DNA of 5,041 nucleotides from JADDRA01 sp038233555 (lineage in GTDB: Bacteria > Actinomycetota > Acidimicrobiia > Acidimicrobiales > CADCSY01): assembly GCA_038233555.1 (NCBI GenBank), contig JBBSLT010000178.1, forward strand, positions 1 to 5,041. Direction: 5' to 3'. Under the pieces are notes generated by a model. It saw only the letters and a list, made by a program, of their open reading frames with translations, made no database searches and was not told the origin of the DNA. Below, one piece after another: positions 1-5,041 of this stretch (positions are counted from its first letter, which is position 1; the number at the start of each line of letters is the position of its first letter). Made by a program: the position numbers and the translations under genes.

Positions 1-2674
1 CGGCCAGTCGGTCCTGTCACGCGTGGAAGTGCTCGCCGCCACCACCTACCTGCTGAACCTGGCGGCAGGCGAGATCGGCTACCGCCTCGACGACCAGGAC
101 CACTTCGCCAACCGTCGCATCCGCTCGGTGGGAGAACTCATTCAGAACCAGGTCCGCATCGGGCTTTCCCGCATGGAGCGGGTGGTGCGCGAGCGCATGA
201 CCACTCAGGACGTCGAGGCCATCACCCCCCAGACCCTCATCAATATCCGCCCGGTGGTCGCCGCCATCAAGGAGTTCTTCGGCACCAGCCAGCTCTCCCA
301 GTTCATGGACCAGGTCAATCCCCTCTCGGGCCTCACCCACCGCCGGCGCCTGTCGGCCCTTGGCCCCGGCGGTCTGTCCCGGGAGCGAGCTGGCTTCGAG
401 GTCCGAGACGTCCACTTCTCCCACTACGGGCGCATGTGCCCCATCGAGACGCCCGAGGGCCCCAACATCGGCCTCATCGGAGCGTTGTCCACCTACGCCC
501 GGGTCAACCCCTTCGGCTTCATCGAGTCTCCTTACCGCAAGGTGGTCGACGGCAAGGTCACCGACGAGATCACCTACCTCGCCGCCGACGAGGAGGAGGA
601 GTACGTCGTCGCCCAGGCCAACACGCCGCTCGACGACGACGGCAACTTCACCGACGAGCGGGTGCTGGTGCGACGCAGTCCCACCTCGGCGTCGCTGTCG
701 GATCTCAAGCTGCAGCTCGAGCGCGACGTCTTCTTCGGGGCCACCACCGAGATCAGTGCGGTGCCCCCGGCCGAGGTCCAGCTCATGGACGTCGCCCCCC
801 AACAGATCGTCTCGGTGGCTACCGCCCTCATCCCGTTCCTCGAACACGACGACGCCAATCGCGCCCTCATGGGCGCCAACATGCAGCGCCAGGCCGTGCC
901 CCTGATCCGGGCCGAAGCTCCCTACATCGGCACCGGCATGGAGGCGCGCGCCGCTCGTGACGGCGGCGAGATCCTGCTGGCCGAAGGCGACGGCACCGTC
1001 ACCGAGGTGAGCGGCGACCACATCACCGTCGAGTACGACACCGAGAGCGCCGGGGCTCCCCGTCGCCGGGTCCACCGCCTGTCGAAGTTCCGCCGCTCCA
1101 ACCAGGACACCTGCATCAACCAGCACGGCCGGGTCTCCGAGGGCGACCGCGTGGTGGCCGGTGCGGTGCTGGCCGACGGCTCGTCCACCGAGCACGGCGA
1201 GCTGGCGCTCGGCAAGAACCTGCTCGTGGCCTTCATGCCGTGGGAGGGCTACAACTTCGAGGACGCCATCATCCTCTCCGAGCGCCTGGTGCGCGACGAC
1301 GTGCTCACGTCGATCCACATCCACAGCCACGAGATCGATGCCCGCGACACCAAGCTCGGCCCCGAGGAGATCACCCGGGACATCCCCAACCTCTCCGACG
1401 ACATCCTGGCCGACCTCGACGACCGGGGGATCATCCGGGTCGGCGCCGAGGTCGACCCCGGCGACGTGCTGGTGGGCAAGGTCACCCCCAAGGGCGAGAC
1501 CGAGCTCACCCCCGAAGAGCGCCTGTTGCGGGCCATCTTCGGTGAGAAGGCCCGCGAGGTGCGCGACACCAGCCTCAAGGTGCCCCACGGCGAGTCGGGC
1601 AAGGTCATCGACGTCAAGGTGTTCAGCCGTGACGAGGCCCACGAGCTGCCTCCCGGGGTCAACCAGTTAGTGCGGGTCTACGTGGCCCAGAAGCGCAAGA
1701 TCTCGGTGGGCGACAAGCTGGCCGGCCGCCACGGCAACAAGGGCGTCATCAGCCGCATTCTGCCGGTGGAGGACATGCCCTTCCTGGCCGACGGCACCCC
1801 CGTCGACGTCATCCTCAACCCTCTCGGCGTGCCTTCCCGCATGAACGTGGGCCAGGTGCTCGAGGCCCATCTGGGCTACGCCGCCCGTTGGGGCTGGGAT
1901 CTCTCCGGCGACGGCAAGGTCGACGTGGGCGACGAGCCCATCCGGGGTACTGAGACCAAGACCCGGCCCTCCACGCCGCCCTCCACCCTGGTGGCCACGC
2001 CGGTGTTCGACGGCGCCCACTGGGATGAAGAGATCACCGCCGGCAAGCACCCCACCATCCAGCAGATCTTCGGGGCCCTGCACCCCGAGGCGGTCGACGC
2101 CAGCTACGGCGACAACGGTCGCATGATCGGCATCGATGGCAAGACCACGCTGTACAACGGCCGCACCGGTGAGCCCTACGACAACAAGATCACGGTGGGC
2201 TCGGTCTACATCTTGAAGCTGGCCCACCTGGTCGACGACAAGATTCACGCCCGCTCCACCGGCCCGTACTCGATGATCACCCAGCAGCCGCTCGGTGGGA
2301 AGGCCCAGTTCGGTGGCCAGCGCTTCGGGGAGATGGAGGTGTGGGCGTTGGAGGCCTACGGCTCGGCCTATTGCCTCCAAGAGCTTCTGACCATCAAGTC
2401 CGACGACGTGTTGGGCCGGGTCAAGGTCTACGAGGCCATCGTCAAGGGCGAGAACATCCCCGAGCCGGGCATCCCCGAGAGCTTCAAGGTGCTCATCAAG
2501 GAGATGCAGGCCCTGTGCCTCAACGTCGAGGTGCTCGACGACGCCGGGGGCGAGATCGAGATGCGTGAGCTCGACGAGGACGTGTTCCGTACCGCCGAGG
2601 AGCTGGGCATCGACTTGTCCCGGCCCGAGCGGGGCTCCGACGAGGAAGACGAGCGACGCCGGGAACGAGTTTGA
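1..2674 (+). CDS. rpoB: RNA polymerase beta subunit RpoB, 5'-truncated by the window edge
   Basis: This is the beta subunit of RNA polymerase, which forms one half of the catalytic cleft and the rifampicin pocket. The first complete codon is at 2 and the stop is TGA 2672-2674, giving 890 visible residues (residue 1 at nt 2). Judging by the rifampicin region, about 320-340 N-terminal residues lie outside the window. The GTG at 23 is an internal Val, not a start. Visible landmarks: VGELIQNQ and SRMERVVRERM; the rifampicin region at residues 94-124; PIETPEGPNIGLI; NMQRQAVP with Arg296 (E. coli R678); GYNFED with Glu420-Asp421 (E. coli E813/D814); flap-tip helix ELTPEERLLRAIFGEK at 501-516; Lys564 and Lys572 in KRKISVGDK (E. 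coli K1065/K1073), followed by AGRHGNKG; His749 (E. coli H1237); and GGKAQFGGQRFGEMEVWALEAYG near the C-terminus. The tail is short and highly charged. Odd points are a 21-residue insertion at 677-757, an EF-hand-like loop at 1898-1933 and one TTA codon at 1667. It is followed by rpoC after 30 bases, with no terminator between them, so the two are very probably co-transcribed. Confidence 0.99.
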   Translation, partial: GQSVLSRVEVLAATTYLLNLAAGEIGYRLDDQDHFANRRIRSVGELIQNQVRIGLSRMERVVRERMTTQDVEAITPQTLINIRPVVAAIKEFFGTSQLSQFMDQVNPLSGLTHRRRLSALGPGGLSRERAGFEVRDVHFSHYGRMCPIETPEGPNIGLIGALSTYARVNPFGFIESPYRKVVDGKVTDEITYLAADEEEEYVVAQANTPLDDDGNFTDERVLVRRSPTSASLSDLKLQLERDVFFGATTEISAVPPAEVQLMDVAPQQIVSVATALIPFLEHDDANRALMGANMQRQAVPLIRAEAPYIGTGMEARAARDGGEILLAEGDGTVTEVSGDHITVEYDTESAGAPRRRVHRLSKFRRSNQDTCINQHGRVSEGDRVVAGAVLADGSSTEHGELALGKNLLVAFMPWEGYNFEDAIILSERLVRDDVLTSIHIHSHEIDARDTKLGPEEITRDIPNLSDDILADLDDRGIIRVGAEVDPGDVLVGKVTPKGETELTPEERLLRAIFGEKAREVRDTSLKVPHGESGKVIDVKVFSRDEAHELPPGVNQLVRVYVAQKRKISVGDKLAGRHGNKGVISRILPVEDMPFLADGTPVDVILNPLGVPSRMNVGQVLEAHLGYAARWGWDLSGDGKVDVGDEPIRGTETKTRPSTPPSTLVATPVFDGAHWDEEITAGKHPTIQQIFGALHPEAVDASYGDNGRMIGIDGKTTLYNGRTGEPYDNKITVGSVYILKLAHLVDDKIHARSTGPYSMITQQPLGGKAQFGGQRFGEMEVWALEAYGSAYCLQELLTIKSDDVLGRVKVYEAIVKGENIPEPGIPESFKVLIKEMQALCLNVEVLDDAGGEIEMRELDEDVFRTAEELGIDLSRPERGSDEEDERRRERV
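281..373 (+). other. rpoB: Rifampicin-resistance-determining region of rpoB
   Basis: This segment of beta lines the rifamycin pocket beside the RNA exit path. It runs from GTSQLSQFMDQ to SALGPGG. Using E. coli numbers, the residues most often mutated to resistance are all wild type: Q513, F514, D516, H526 (CAC 338-340), R529, S531 (TCG 353-355) and L533. Two positions differ from M. tuberculosis: N518 is Val (GTC 314-316) and K527 is Arg (CGC 341-343). The cluster II residues P564 and I572 in PIETPEGPNIGLI are also unchanged. From the target alone I infer rifamycin susceptibility, with Val518 the only uncertain position. Confidence 0.9.
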
Positions 2675-2693
2675 GAGAAGCGGTTCTGATGCT

Positions 2694-2699
2694 GGGAGG
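2694..2699 (+). promoter_or_regulatory. Ribosome binding site of rpoC
   Basis: GGGAGG lies 5 bases upstream of ATG 2705 and is a close match to the anti-Shine-Dalgarno sequence of 16S rRNA. It fixes the rpoC start at 2705, which agrees with the conserved MLDVN N-terminus. The whole intergenic gap, 2675-2704, is 30 bases. I see no hairpin followed by a T-run and no promoter in it, so the gap holds only this site and a second in-frame TGA at 2687-2689. Confidence 0.9.
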
Positions 2700-2704
2700 C
2701 ACAC

Positions 2705-5041
<2,337 letters not shown>

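Noticed and set aside
23..25. GTG at 23 as the start of the beta subunit
   Set aside because: The frame stays open to the left edge and the residues there fit internal RpoB sequence. RpoB needs several hundred more N-terminal residues.
17..1642. A 541-residue open frame on the - strand opposite rpoB
   Set aside because: Same cause: its stop at 17-19 is the complement of a sense TCA Ser codon, and the translation is a mirror of rpoB with no recognisable domain.
2675..2704. Terminator or internal promoter between rpoB and rpoC
   Set aside because: The gap is 30 bases with no hairpin, no T-run and no -10/-35-like pair; it is filled by the ribosome binding site.

Overview
This window is an internal piece of the rpoB-rpoC operon, which encodes the beta and beta' subunits of bacterial DNA-dependent RNA polymerase. 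Both genes are on the + strand. rpoB enters from the left edge without its N-terminal third and ends at 2674. After a 30-base gap, rpoC starts at ATG 2705 behind a strong GGGAGG ribosome binding site and runs off the right edge at 5041, before the bridge helix and trigger loop. There is no stretch longer than 30 bases without a gene. I see no RNA gene, mobile element, CRISPR array, promoter or terminator.

The organism is most likely a high-GC actinobacterium. Third codon positions are almost all G or C, RpoC begins MLDVNDFD (close to the mycobacterial MLDVNFFD), and beta' carries the long coiled-coil insertion near its N-terminus that is typical of Actinobacteria. Several departures from Mycobacterium and Streptomyces suggest a deep branch, perhaps Acidimicrobiia: TRSWLAYLL where most beta' subunits have PSR-x-G-x-LLD, a longer Arg-rich beta' lid, and a 21-residue beta insertion. 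The class-level placement is inference from remembered sequences, with roughly 55% confidence.

The two products form the catalytic core together. The beta part shown holds the rifampicin pocket, the E-D and K...K active-site residues, the flap-tip helix and the C-terminal region that joins beta'. The beta' part shown holds the zinc-binding domain, actinobacterial coiled coil, lid, sigma-binding clamp helices, switch region, the NADFDGD Mg site and the start of the secondary-channel rim helices. All catalytic residues I could check are intact.

I do not see a new biological system here. The points worth a second look are lineage-specific changes inside the polymerase (lid, PSR-equivalent segment, beta insertion, an EF-hand-like loop, a Val in the rifampicin region), the same-frame rpoB/rpoC junction interrupted by two TGA codons, and a lone TTA codon in an essential gene. 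Comparisons with E. coli, M. tuberculosis, Streptomyces, Bacillus and Thermus are from memory, not from an alignment program.
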